Notes under the pieces: generated by a model
What the model saw: only the letters and a program-made list of their open reading frames with translations
Database searches by the model: none
Told to the model about the DNA's origin: nothing
Source: Blastocatellia bacterium
GTDB taxonomy: Bacteria; Acidobacteriota; Blastocatellia; UBA7656; JADIYM01
NCBI GenBank assembly: GCA_021463145.1
Contig: JAJTWZ010000001.1
Location: 186,001-250,000, forward strand
Length of the DNA: 64,000 nucleotides
Reading direction: 5' to 3'
Program-made: the position numbers and the translations under genes
Shown here: positions 1 to 8,852 of the stretch, in pieces
Layout of the letters: each line of letters starts with the position of its first letter
How positions within the stretch are numbered: position 1 is the first letter of the stretch

Positions 1-2167
1 GATCGATGCCCTTCTCGGTAACGAGGTAATCGCGAGCGTTCTCGGCACGCTTGAGAGCGATACCGGCGCGCTCACCCTTCTCGGAGTGACCGTCGATCAC
101 CAACTGGTAGGTCGGATCCTGCTGGAGCCGGACCGCTGCTTCATCGAGACAGAGCTTGACGACGTTGTCGACACGAGCCGTGTTCCGCTTGAAGTACCGG
201 CGTCCATCAGGACAGATCTCCTCGATCTCCGCAACGCGCTTGGCATCGACGTTGACCGTAACGCGCTCGGTGCGAACGCAGTTCGGGTCGCCGTCACCAG
301 TCGTGACCGAAACCGTGATCGTCTTGCCGCCCATACCCGTGGTGTCGAGCGAGACTTCGCTGTCGCTGTTGCGACGGAGCGAGCCCTCGGACGAATTCCA
401 CTCGTACGTGACCGCGCTCGGGCCGTTGTCAGGATCCGAAGCGCTTGCCCGGAACGTGACGACCTCGCCCTCGGTGACCGAAGTAGAACTCGCCGAAAGC
501 GAGACGGTCGGGCACTGGTTCGGCCGCTTCTTCACGTTGACCGATACCGAGCAGTCAACCGCCGGATTGAATCCGTCGCTGACCTGCGCAGTCGCGGTGT
601 ACGAACCCTCGGCGAGTCCCGAAGCGTCGAACGTAACGTTCGCGCCCGAGCCGACGATGCGACCGCCCGTGGCCGACCAGCTGTAGGTCAGCACGTCGCC
701 GTCCGGATCGTTGGCATTCGCCATAAGCGCGACCGAGTCGCCGATGTAGACGTCCATACTGGCAGCGGAGACGCCCGAGCAGGTCGGCGGCTTGTTGGGC
801 GGAGGCGGCTCCTCGCACTCGTCACGCGTACCAATGCCAACGTACGCGATGAACCCGTTGTGATCGCCATTCTCGAACGTCTGGTCGACGAAGTTGTACA
901 CCGGAACCTGGATCACCGTCGGCGGAGCCGGGATGAACGTGAAGCCCTTCAGGTTGAGAACCGGGTACGTCTCGTTGTCGCCACCGTTCAGCAGCCGGCG
1001 ATAGGCACCGCCGACCGAGAAACGCCCGTCATAAAAGAAGAAACGAGCGCCCAGCGTAAGGTCGAGCGGATCGTTCTGGTTTACCACCGGCGTCTGACCG
1101 CCGATGAAGTTCGTCCAGTTGAGTTCGCCGATGAGCTCGGCGTGCTTGTTGACCGCATACGAAGCGCCAAGGCCGAGGCCCAGCTTGTTCGGACGGTCGA
1201 CCGTCTTGACGTCACCAACGTTCGGGTCGCCGACGACCGTGTAGCTGATGTTCTCGTAGAGACGGAAGTGGCCGTCGTTGAACTCGTGACCGAGGGCCAG
1301 GAAAGCGCCGTAATCGACCTCACCCGACGTGCGTCCGCGGGCAAGCGCATTCTGGTTGCGCGCCGTCGGAATTACGACGGTGCCACCGAGCGCGAGCGAG
1401 AAATGCGGATGCTCGTCCGGATCGATCACTTCGAACTTGGTACCAAGGGACGCATCGCCAATGCCGTTGCCGGACTGACGGGCGCCGAAAATCGGACGTC
1501 CCAGGTTGTCGAATCCGAGGAAATCCACCTGGCCGGCGAACGGAAGATCCGGGTAGTAAGCCGGACGGTCGGTCACGATGGCCGGGCCGAGGCCGACGGA
1601 TCCACCGGGGAGACCGAAGTTGTCCACGATCACCGTGCCCGCGGGAACGATCGGGTTGCCGAAACGTCCAAGCACAGGAAGGATGCCGCCACCAAGCGCT
1701 CCCGTTCCCGGGAAATAGGCAGCGCCGCCATCCGTGCCACCAAACGGCGGTCCAAAGAACACGTAAGGGGAGCGGCGATACGCCAGAACCGCGTTGTAGC
1801 CGGTTCCCGAAACCAGGAACGGCTGGCGGATGGTCGTCTGCTGCCACGTGTTGAGGTTGGCCCAGACTTCCCACCGATCGTGGAGACCGATAGTGAAGTT
1901 CACGGGAACCTGATTGATGTCGATGGCGCCCGGTTCGCGGTCGAAGTTATTCCAGAAGAACCCAACGCTCATTTCCCACTTGTTGAGGGTGCGCGTCGAA
2001 TACGTATTGAAAAGACCCGTTCCACCGTAAACCGTCGGCGCTTTCATGTGATGGAGCAGTTCGCACTCGTCACTGTCCAACTTGTCGCCGTCGTCGGCCG
2101 CCCAAGCCGTGCTGTTCAGCAAGAGCACTGCGAACACCAGCGCGAGAGCTTTGCGAAAATGACTCAT
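1..2167 (-). CDS. OmpA family outer-membrane protein with PKD-like repeats (3' end missing)
   Basis: The gene starts at ATG 2167 with an AGGAGG ribosome site at 2174-2179. It reads open to the left edge (about 722 residues), so only the C-terminal end is missing. The protein opens with a signal peptide (MSHFRKALALVFAVLLLNSTAWA would be cut after AWA). Next come about 380 residues rich in Gly and aromatic strands, as expected of a beta-barrel. Two PKD/Ig-like repeats follow (NKPPTCSG... and NQCPTVSL..., each with a DPD motif). Last is the start of an OmpA C-terminal peptidoglycan-binding domain, seen as YQLVIDGHSEKGERAG and LKRAENARDYLV. It probably anchors the outer membrane to peptidoglycan. 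The barrel size and its pore or adhesin role are inferred. Confidence 0.85.
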   Translation of the reverse strand, partial: MSHFRKALALVFAVLLLNSTAWAADDGDKLDSDECELLHHMKAPTVYGGTGLFNTYSTRTLNKWEMSVGFFWNNFDREPGAIDINQVPVNFTIGLHDRWEVWANLNTWQQTTIRQPFLVSGTGYNAVLAYRRSPYVFFGPPFGGTDGGAAYFPGTGALGGGILPVLGRFGNPIVPAGTVIVDNFGLPGGSVGLGPAIVTDRPAYYPDLPFAGQVDFLGFDNLGRPIFGARQSGNGIGDASLGTKFEVIDPDEHPHFSLALGGTVVIPTARNQNALARGRTSGEVDYGAFLALGHEFNDGHFRLYENISYTVVGDPNVGDVKTVDRPNKLGLGLGASYAVNKHAELIGELNWTNFIGGQTPVVNQNDPLDLTLGARFFFYDGRFSVGGAYRRLLNGGDNETYPVLNLKGFTFIPAPPTVIQVPVYNFVDQTFENGDHNGFIAYVGIGTRDECEEPPPPNKPPTCSGVSAASMDVYIGDSVALMANANDPDGDVLTYSWSATGGRIVGSGANVTFDASGLAEGSYTATAQVSDGFNPAVDCSVSVNVKKRPNQCPTVSLSASSTSVTEGEVVTFRASASDPDNGPSAVTYEWNSSEGSLRRNSDSEVSLDTTGMGGKTITVSVTTGDGDPNCVRTERVTVNVDAKRVAEIEEICPDGRRYFKRNTARVDNVVKLCLDEAAVRLQQDPTYQLVIDGHSEKGERAGIALKRAENARDYLVTEKGID

Positions 2168-2563
2168 CGTTCGCCTCCTGACGTTACCGTTGTTATCTGT
2201 CTAGTTTGAGGATACCGGACCAGCTTCGCGATCCTCACTGTGCGCTTTTTTGCCGGATACCTTGCCCAAGGAATCCGCTGCGCGAGGGTGTTCCCCCTCT
2301 ATGTCAACCCCTGCTCGCTGTCGTATCCCGCTACTTGATCGGAGGTGCATTTGAGGCGCTGCAACTCGTAAACATTCAATGCCCCGCCGCGCTATCCGTC
2401 GATCGAATCGACATCGGGAGTCACACGCCAGAGCGCAAAATAGATTGTGAAGACGTTGCCGTTATACACAGTTGAAAGAGTCGAGTCAACCCGAAACCCA
2501 ACCGTCCGTTCACTTTCCCGCGATCCGGGCCGCTCCGTCCGTCTCGGATTTGCTGGGCCGGCG
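2168..2563. other. Intergenic region without a recognisable gene
   Basis: About 400 bases separate the ompA-like start from the terminator hairpin after glutamate dehydrogenase. No reading frame here has a convincing start with a ribosome site or a recognisable product. It should contain the ompA-like promoter and leader on the minus strand, but I could not assign clear -35/-10 hexamers. Confidence 0.5.
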
Positions 2564-2602
2564 CCGGTCCCGCGAGCGTCTCACTGACGCTTGCGGGACC
2601 GG
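2564..2602 (-). terminator. Hairpin after glutamate dehydrogenase
   Basis: A 17-bp stem (one G-T wobble) with a 5-base loop lies just downstream of the GDH stop: 2564-2580 pairs with 2586-2602. There is no T-run on the minus strand, so it may be a weak intrinsic terminator or an mRNA 3'-end stabiliser. Confidence 0.55.
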
Positions 2603-2618
2603 CCTGCCCCGGATTCCC

Positions 2619-3902
2619 CTACGCGTAGATCCCGCGCATTCTCACGTCGGATCCCACCCGGTCGATCGCGAGCATATAACTGGCGATACGGGCATTCACG
2701 CTGTGCTTTTCGGCGAATCGGACCACATCGTTGAAACTGGCGACCATGATGTCCGCCAATCGCTCGTTGACGACGTCCTCACGCCAGAAATAGCCCATTC
2801 GGTTCTGGACCCACTCGAAGTAGCTGACCGTCACGCCGCCCGCATTCGCGAGAATGTCCGGAATGACGAAGACGCCAGCGTCGGCGAGGATCTTGTCGGC
2901 ATTCGCCGTCGTCGGCCCGTTCGCGCCCTCCGCAAGCACCTTGCAGCGGATCTTGTGCGCATTCTTGGACGTGATCTGGTTCTCCGTCGCGGCGGGCATG
3001 AGAATGTCGCACTCGAGCTCCAGAATCTCGGCGTTCGTGATGCGATCCGCGCCCTCGAACCCTTCCAGGGTCTTGTTTTCCCCGAGGTACTTGAGCACCG
3101 CCGGCACGTCCAGGCCCTTCTCGTTCACGATGCCGCCGTAGATGTCCGAGATTGCGGTCACCTTGTAACCGACTTCGTGCATAAGCCTGGCAGCCGTGCC
3201 GCCGACATTGCCGGAACCCTGGATGACGACCCGAGTGTCCGGAATGTTGAGCTTGAACTTCTTGACCGCCTCGTTGCTGACGATGAGCAACCCGCGCCCC
3301 GTCGCGTCGCGACGCCCGCGCGAGCCGCCGATGTCAACCGGCTTGCCGGTTACGACGGCCGTGACCGTGTGACGGGCGTGCATGGAGTACGTATCCATCA
3401 TCCACGCCATCACCTGCTCGTTCGTGTTCATATCGGGCGCGGGCACGTCGCGCTCCGGTCCGATGAAGTCGATCAGTTCAGCCGTGAAGCGGCGCGTAAG
3501 TCGCTCCAGTTCGCCTGGAGACATCTGGTGCGGATCGCAGATGATGCCGCCCTTGGCGCCTCCGAACGGCACGTTCACGACGGCACACTTCCAGGTCATC
3601 CACGCGGCCAGCGCGCGAACTTCGTCGAGGTTCACATCCGGTGAGTATCGGATTCCACCCTTCGCCGGACCGCGCGCGAAACTGTGCTGCACCCGATAGC
3701 CGACGAAGACCTCCACGTGGCCGTCATCCATGAATACGGGGACGTAGGTGGTGATCTCGCGGTTCGGCCACCGCATGATCGTGTACAGATTGGGATCGAG
3801 GTCGAGCAGCCGCGCGGCCTCGTCAAATCGCGACATCATGGACTCGAACGGATTGTCCTCTTTGATGTCGCGGGCGTCGTCGACATACGGACTTGGCGCC
3901 AT
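2619..3902 (-). CDS. gdhA: Glu/Leu/Phe/Val dehydrogenase (NAD(P)-glutamate dehydrogenase)
   Basis: A 427-aa cytoplasmic enzyme that interconverts glutamate with 2-oxoglutarate and ammonia. The family signature VPFGGAKGG lies at residues 111-119, preceded by the GGIRY...MTWK substrate and catalytic lysines. The Rossmann motif GSGNVGG near residue 230 binds the coenzyme. Length and the N-terminus ([16 protein letters not shown]) match the compact hexameric catabolic class. The gene stands alone, with a hairpin after its stop and larE 127 bases upstream. NAD versus NADP preference cannot be read safely. A leucine dehydrogenase is possible but less likely. Confidence 0.93.
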   Translation of the reverse strand: MAPSPYVDDARDIKEDNPFESMMSRFDEAARLLDLDPNLYTIMRWPNREITTYVPVFMDDGHVEVFVGYRVQHSFARGPAKGGIRYSPDVNLDEVRALAAWMTWKCAVVNVPFGGAKGGIICDPHQMSPGELERLTRRFTAELIDFIGPERDVPAPDMNTNEQVMAWMMDTYSMHARHTVTAVVTGKPVDIGGSRGRRDATGRGLLIVSNEAVKKFKLNIPDTRVVIQGSGNVGGTAARLMHEVGYKVTAISDIYGGIVNEKGLDVPAVLKYLGENKTLEGFEGADRITNAEILELECDILMPAATENQITSKNAHKIRCKVLAEGANGPTTANADKILADAGVFVIPDILANAGGVTVSYFEWVQNRMGYFWREDVVNERLADIMVASFNDVVRFAEKHSVNARIASYMLAIDRVGSDVRMRGIYA

Positions 3903-4029
3903 CGATTCTTGTTCTCCTGCCAGGCAGTTGTAGTGGGGTGATTCCCCGTGGTAGTGCGGCAGTATATACGCACGACTGCCGCGTGTCAGGGGAATGCGCC
4001 TGGAATCGCCCGCACGCTTGCCAGCGCGG

Positions 4030-4869
4030 CTATTCGCGGCTCCGGTAGCCGGCCGGATCGATGACGACTTCCTCGAATCCCGCCCCTTTCACGGCCGCGG
4101 CGATAGCGTCAGCCGTCGCCGGATCCTCAGCGCGGGGTAGTTCTTCGACTGCCAGCTCTACCCGGGCGTCCGTCTCGTGATGCCTGACTCTCAACTGCCT
4201 GAACCCGAGCGCACGAAGCGCGGCTTCGGCTCGCTCGACGCGTTGGAGCCTTCCTATCGTCACCGGGGTGCCGTGGGGGATCCTGGAAGACAGGCACGCC
4301 GATGCGGGCGCGTCCCAGACGGCAAGGCCTAGTTGGCGGGCGACGGCGCGAACGTCGCCCTTCCGGAAACCGAGCTCGACCAAAGGGCTCCTGACGTCGC
4401 ACTCCGCGGCCGCTATTCGTCCCGGCCGGTGGTCCGAAAGATCGTCGGAATTGGTGCCGTCGACGACGACGGCAAACCCCTCGTTCGAAGCGATCGAGGC
4501 GAGCTGACCGTAGAGCTCGCTCTTGCAGAAGTAGCATCGGTCTGGAGAGTTGCGAACGTATCGAGAGTCGTCGATTTCGTTGGTTTCGATCCATCGGTGC
4601 GCAAGGTTGAACCGCGCCACGATGCCTTCGACCATTTCGCGCTGAACGGCCGGATAACTTGGACTGATCCCGGTGACCACCAGTGCGCGAGGTCCGAGCG
4701 CGTGCGAACCGGACACCGCGAGCAACGCGCTGTCCACGCCGCCGGATAGCGCTACGACAACGGAGCCGGCGTCCACGAACCAACGGTCAAGGCGCCGACT
4801 CAGTTCGCAATGGCGCTCGCCGGCGGCCGCCGTTTCAGTTGTCTCCACGACTGAATTCAAGCTCGTCAT
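4030..4869 (-). CDS. larE: LarE-like ATP-dependent sacrificial sulfur transferase
   Basis: A 279-aa PP-loop enzyme. SGGVDS at residues 42-47 is the ATP-pyrophosphatase loop, and a Cys-rich stretch ([10 protein letters not shown]) lies near 111-120. The family hallmark [14 protein letters not shown] carries Cys192 at the position that gives up its sulfur in LarE enzymes. In Lactiplantibacillus LarE thiolates the nickel-pincer nucleotide cofactor made by LarB and LarC. Neither partner lies in this window. The start is next to a divergent TPR gene with about 74 bases between. Other ExsB/NadE-like PP-loop roles cannot be excluded, but the SRIP motif strongly favours LarE. Confidence 0.85.
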   Translation of the reverse strand: MTSLNSVVETTETAAAGERHCELSRRLDRWFVDAGSVVVALSGGVDSALLAVSGSHALGPRALVVTGISPSYPAVQREMVEGIVARFNLAHRWIETNEIDDSRYVRNSPDRCYFCKSELYGQLASIASNEGFAVVVDGTNSDDLSDHRPGRIAAAECDVRSPLVELGFRKGDVRAVARQLGLAVWDAPASACLSSRIPHGTPVTIGRLQRVERAEAALRALGFRQLRVRHHETDARVELAVEELPRAEDPATADAIAAAVKGAGFEEVVIDPAGYRSRE

Positions 4870-4943
4870 TGCAACAGTCCGTCGCGACTATAGCATCGGG
4901 CCGCTGTGGTAGCATGACACGCTTTCCGGGGGAGCACCGATCA

Positions 4944-6380
4944 ATGGGTCGCATTCGTTCGTTCGTCGTCTTTTCCGCAGTTGTCGTGAGCCTTCTCACG
5001 CTCACGGGCACAGGCAAGGGAGGCCAGCGTCCAGCGGAATCGGCGCCTGCGCCGCAACTGGATACGCGCGGGCTCGACGCATTCGAGGAAGGACAAAAGG
5101 CACATCAGCAGGGCCGCCTCCCCGAAGCGATCGCACTGTACGACAAGGCGATCGAGTTGGATGCCGAGTTGTGGGGCGCTCATTTCCAGAAGGGTGTCGC
5201 CTTGCTCCAGAGCGGCAGGCCTGCCGATGCCGAGCGCTCCCTGCGACGCGCCGTCGAAATCGAACAGGAATTCGCCGCAGCCCACGCGGCACTCGGCAAC
5301 GCCTTGCTTGCGCTCGATCGACCAGCCGACGCCATCGTAGAGTTCCGCAGGGCTTTCGCAATCGACCCGGCGCTCGTGCAAGCCCGCGCGAACTTAGCCG
5401 TTGCACTCTGGAGAACGTGCGCGTGGGCGGACGCAGAACGCGAATTGATACTGATCGAAACCCAGAACGCGGCCACCGCCGATACAGAGACGCTTCACGC
5501 CGAGGTCTGCCTGAAACTCGAGCGAAAGGCCGACGCTGCGCGTTACTACGACCTGGCCCTTGCCCGGAATCCGCGCCACTCGGATGCGTTAATCGGCCGA
5601 TCTCGCCTTCGAATGGCCGCCGGAGATCTCGAAGGCGCCGTTGCCGATCTGACGCTCGCAAATCAGGTTCAACCCTCGCCCGAACTGGCCTCCGAGCTTG
5701 CGGCGCTCTCGGCCCGCTCCAACGACCCGGAGCGGGCGCTTGGCCCGCTGCGCGAACGCGTGCGCGTCGAACCGGCGAGCCGGGCGGCCCGGCGCGACCT
5801 GGCAGAGATGCTCGTCCGTGCCGGCAAGCTCGATGAAGCGAAGTCTCAGACGGATGCGCTCGTCGCCCTGGCTCCGAACGATCCTGCGTCTCACGAGATG
5901 GCCGGCGACGTGTTCGCGGAAAGGGCGCCATTGGACGCCTCCCGGTACTACGTTTGGGCGGCGCGCCTCGCCCCGGAGGCCGTCACTGCGCGGCTGAAAC
6001 TCGGCACGGCGCTCGTGCGTGCCACGAAGTTCGCAGAGTGCGTCGAGCCTCTTGCGTTCGTCATAGCGAAACGGCCGAACGAGCGGGACGCGCACGCTGG
6101 GCTCGCGGCCGCCTACTACGCTCTTCATAAGTTCGCCGACGCCGCGCGCGAGTTCGGGTGGCTCGCCGAGCACGAGCCGGACGCGGCCTTCGTGCAGTTC
6201 TACCTCGGAGCGAGCCTCGATCGGACGGGCGAATGTTCCAAGGCGATTGCGGCGTTCGAACGCTTTCTCCAGCTGGCGGATGCTTCGGCCGATGGTGCGC
6301 GAATCGGTGAAGTGAATCTACGATTGCCCGGGCTCAGACGACAGGCCGAGCTTGGGTGCAAGAAAGGCGCAGGCAAGTAG
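4944..6380 (+). CDS. Secreted tetratricopeptide-repeat protein
   Basis: The start is taken at ATG 4944, which follows a GGGGGAG ribosome site and gives a clean signal peptide (MGRIRSFVVFSAVVVSLLTL); an in-frame ATG at 4914 is less likely. The 478-aa product is built almost wholly of TPR units (such as AFEEGQKAHQQGRLPEAIAL, AHAALGNALLALDRPADAIV and YFLGASLDRTGECSKAIAAF-type repeats), so it is a protein-binding scaffold in the periplasm. It overlaps no neighbour but leads a same-strand run with two small exported proteins, which may be its partners. No enzymatic domain is visible. Confidence 0.85.
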   Translation: MGRIRSFVVFSAVVVSLLTLTGTGKGGQRPAESAPAPQLDTRGLDAFEEGQKAHQQGRLPEAIALYDKAIELDAELWGAHFQKGVALLQSGRPADAERSLRRAVEIEQEFAAAHAALGNALLALDRPADAIVEFRRAFAIDPALVQARANLAVALWRTCAWADAERELILIETQNAATADTETLHAEVCLKLERKADAARYYDLALARNPRHSDALIGRSRLRMAAGDLEGAVADLTLANQVQPSPELASELAALSARSNDPERALGPLRERVRVEPASRAARRDLAEMLVRAGKLDEAKSQTDALVALAPNDPASHEMAGDVFAERAPLDASRYYVWAARLAPEAVTARLKLGTALVRATKFAECVEPLAFVIAKRPNERDAHAGLAAAYYALHKFADAAREFGWLAEHEPDAAFVQFYLGASLDRTGECSKAIAAFERFLQLADASADGARIGEVNLRLPGLRRQAELGCKKGAGK

Positions 6381-6387
6381 GGCCCCG

Positions 6388-6993
6388 ATGAGAAACGAGC
6401 GATTGTGGACACTCCCTGGCGAATTCTACTCGAAAGGCCGGATTTCGCGATTTGCACACCTTGCGGCAGCCGTGGTGTTTGGCGTTTCGGCGGCCTTCGG
6501 CCAACAGCGGCCTCCAGACGTTCCGATTCCGCCGCCGCCGTCGGAAACGTTCGTCCGTCTGACCGAGGCGGAGCTGATCAGGAAACTGCCGGAACGCGAG
6601 CAAGCGCTCATCGTGAACGTTCGCGACTCCCGTGACCGCTTCGACAAGTTGCTCGACATCAGCGACCTGAGGCTGGCCGCGATCGGATTCGAACTCGATC
6701 GCAATGCCGGGCCGGTTCGGGATCTGCTGCTTCTCTACGACGCAACGTTGCGCCTCGCGGACAAGCGCCTTCGCTCCTCCGAGACCAATGCCGGCCCGCG
6801 CGACAAGTTGTACAAGCGCCTCGAGCGTCGACTCTCGAAGCAGAAACTCATCTTCGACGCCATCCTGTCGGAGTTGCGGCCGGATGACACGCCTACCGGA
6901 CAATCCGTGTCCAACACGCTAGAGTCGATCCGCGTGCGCGCACTCAACTCCGCCCTCGACGCCGACATACTTGAAACGCCGAAGGAGCCTTGA
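6388..6993 (+). CDS. Exported protein of unknown function (201 aa)
   Basis: The start at ATG 6388 lies 8 bases after the TPR gene stop. An N-terminal hydrophobic segment (FAHLAAAVVFGVSAAFG) looks like a signal peptide, followed by a Pro-rich linker (PPDVPIPPPPSE). The rest is mostly charged helix with Arg/Asp/Leu heptad character (VRDSRDRFDKLLDI, RLERRLSKQKLIFDAI). No family recognised. Its stop overlaps the start of the next gene (TGATG), so the two are almost certainly co-translated and possibly interact. Confidence 0.7.
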   Translation: MRNERLWTLPGEFYSKGRISRFAHLAAAVVFGVSAAFGQQRPPDVPIPPPPSETFVRLTEAELIRKLPEREQALIVNVRDSRDRFDKLLDISDLRLAAIGFELDRNAGPVRDLLLLYDATLRLADKRLRSSETNAGPRDKLYKRLERRLSKQKLIFDAILSELRPDDTPTGQSVSNTLESIRVRALNSALDADILETPKEP

Positions 6994-7526
6994 TGCGCGT
7001 ACGATCGTTACGAGCTTGTGCTCTGACCCTTCTCGTATCCGTCTTGTTCGTGTTCGGGGCTTCCACGGCTTCCGCTCAACGCAAGGGAGAGTACCTCACC
7101 GGCAGCGAGCTGGATCTCGTTCGCGAGAACCAGATCATCGACGTCCGGGCCGAGATTTTTCTCAAGGTGGCGGACCGACGCCTGGTGGCGCTAACCGAAC
7201 CAGCCGGACCAACCGGCGATTCCCGCTCGAGAAAGTACGGGCCACTTCCGTCGGGTTCCCCCGTGGACTTGCTTGACGATTACCGGAAGACCGTCGAGGA
7301 ACTGATGGACAAGCTCGACGACGAGTTCGAGAGAACCGGTATGACGGACACGCTGAAGAAGGCGCTCGAGTCGTCGGTGTCCGAGATGGATCGCCAGCTG
7401 GCGGTCCTCGCGCAGATCAAGACGAAATCAACGGACCCGGCGTACGCTTCGTTCCATCGCCGCGCGGTCGAGGGCGCGACTCAGTTGCGTGACGGGGCCC
7501 GCGACGCGCTCGAGCCGGCTCCCTGA
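6993..7526 (+). CDS. Exported helical protein of unknown function (177 aa)
   Basis: ATG 6993 sits in a TGATG overlap with the preceding stop and has AAGGAG just upstream, which fixes the start. A signal peptide is clear (LTLLVSVLFVFGASTASAQ). The mature part is hydrophilic and helical (DDYRKTVEELMDKLDDEFER, SVSEMDRQLAVLAQI). It looks related in layout to the preceding gene: signal, short linker, helical bundle. No catalytic motif. With the TPR gene it forms a three-gene exported cassette, ending convergently 22 bases from the methyltransferase. Confidence 0.75.
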   Translation: MRVRSLRACALTLLVSVLFVFGASTASAQRKGEYLTGSELDLVRENQIIDVRAEIFLKVADRRLVALTEPAGPTGDSRSRKYGPLPSGSPVDLLDDYRKTVEELMDKLDDEFERTGMTDTLKKALESSVSEMDRQLAVLAQIKTKSTDPAYASFHRRAVEGATQLRDGARDALEPAP

Positions 7527-7548
7527 GCAACTTTCGCCGGCGAGTGTC

Positions 7549-8334
7549 TCAGCTGCGCAAAAGCGGTCCGACGAACAAGCGCGTCTCGTAAACGAACTCG
7601 ACGCGTCCATCCGACTCCGCGCGCTCGAACAGATCGGCCAGGCCGGCCAGGAGCGGGGCGTGCAGCGGGTGGCCAGGCTCAGGCGCATAGGATGCCGACT
7701 CCACCCGGCCGACGAGTCCCTCTAGATCGAAGAACTGAGAGTTCGGACACACGATGCGCTCGTAGCTCGAGTGACCGAACAGGTGCTCGAGCTCGGTATC
7801 GCCAACCCCTTCGTGGCTCACCGCAACATAGTCCAGGCCGTACTTCCGAAGCAGTTCTTCGTACTCGCGCATGAAATCGGACCGGGCGGTGTCTCGCACG
7901 TTCCAGACCAGGGCAGCCAGCCCGCCGGGTCTAAGGATGCGTGCCCATTCGGCGCGCGTCGCATCTCCGGCGAACCAGTGGTACGCCTGTGCCGCGGAAA
8001 CGACATCGACACTGCCGTCAGGCAAAGTCGTTGCGGCCGCCGAGCCGTCGACGCTATCGAAATTCTCGCACTCGCCAAGCAGCCGTTCCGCCGCGCCGCG
8101 CATTTCCGCGTTCGGCTCGATGCCCCAGACTCGGAAACCGCCGTCGAGGAGCGCGCGGGCAAAGATCCCGGTTCCGCAGCCGATGTCAGCAACGCGCGCC
8201 TGCCCGGCGCCGCTGCATCGATCGGCGATTGCTTTGACGACCGCCGCGGGATAACTCGGCCTGTAACGGACATAGTTGTCGACGCGCGACGAAAACCGCT
8301 CGCGGGGATCGCGTTCGAGTTCTGCCACGGTCAC
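7549..8334 (-). CDS. Class I SAM-dependent methyltransferase
   Basis: The start is GTG 8334, overlapping the DinB gene stop as GTGA; longer in-frame extensions run inside that gene and are not used. The 261-aa protein has the N-terminal ERFSSRVDNYVRYRPSYP signature, SAM motif I (VADIGCGTGIFARAL) and the acidic motif II end (IEPNAEM), followed by VDVVSAAQAYHWF. These belong to the methyltransferase-11 group that modifies small molecules. The substrate is unknown. It is translationally coupled to the DinB protein and lies downstream of the SNF2 helicase, so the three are likely one transcript. Confidence 0.85.
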   Translation of the reverse strand: MTVAELERDPRERFSSRVDNYVRYRPSYPAAVVKAIADRCSGAGQARVADIGCGTGIFARALLDGGFRVWGIEPNAEMRGAAERLLGECENFDSVDGSAAATTLPDGSVDVVSAAQAYHWFAGDATRAEWARILRPGGLAALVWNVRDTARSDFMREYEELLRKYGLDYVAVSHEGVGDTELEHLFGHSSYERIVCPNSQFFDLEGLVGRVESASYAPEPGHPLHAPLLAGLADLFERAESDGRVEFVYETRLFVGPLLRS

Positions 8335-8804
8335 CGCCCCATCCGTTCGCGAAGGTCTAGAATCTGCCGGCAGTGGTTCGTACCGTGCCTGGCATAGATT
8401 GCCACGAGCTCGTCGAGAGTAACTTCGCCCATCTCGGGATGGAAAGCCGATCGTCCAAACGCCTCGTCCGGTAGCGATCGCAGCATCCGGCCCCAGCGTT
8501 CGTGCAATCCATCCAGAATCGCGAGCGAAGGTGCGACCGGCAGCGTCGACGAGTCCGGAAGCGCGGCCCACGCGTCCTGGTCGTAGGGGCGGATCGTCGG
8601 GTGGTCCTCCGTGACGACGAGGCGCATCCGTATGAAGGAGTTCATATGCGAATCGGCGAGATGATGGATGACCTGCCGCACCGTCCAGCCACCTTCCCTG
8701 TACGGTGTGTCGAGCGCCGCGTCCTCGAGACCGGCGACGGCGTCGCGCGCCTGGATCGGGAGTCGCTCTATCGCCGAAAAGTACTCGAGTCTCTCTTCTG
8801 ACAT
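8331..8804 (-). CDS. DinB/YfiT-like four-helix metalloprotein
   Basis: A 157-aa protein of the DinB/BstA fold. RQVIHHLADSHMN and ARHGTNHCRQI supply the histidines that bind a divalent metal in this family. The family includes bacillithiol S-transferases and many uncharacterised members; this organism is unlikely to make bacillithiol, so a general thiol-transferase or hydrolase role is only a guess. It ends in a GTGA overlap with the methyltransferase. Length is typical. Confidence 0.8.
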   Translation of the reverse strand: MSEERLEYFSAIERLPIQARDAVAGLEDAALDTPYREGGWTVRQVIHHLADSHMNSFIRMRLVVTEDHPTIRPYDQDAWAALPDSSTLPVAPSLAILDGLHERWGRMLRSLPDEAFGRSAFHPEMGEVTLDELVAIYARHGTNHCRQILDLRERMGR

Positions 8805-8852
8805 TTACAGAAAGCCTCCACGATATCGGCCAAGGCTCGATCGGGCCCGCCC

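Noticed and set aside
86-2209. A 707-codon plus-strand open frame
   Set aside because: It is antisense to the OmpA gene; its translation is Arg/Val/Asp-rich without domains, while the minus strand gives signal peptide, PKD and OmpA motifs.
2206-2643. Possible plus-strand small genes between ompA and gdhA
   Set aside because: No ribosome site, no family resemblance, and part overlaps the GDH hairpin.
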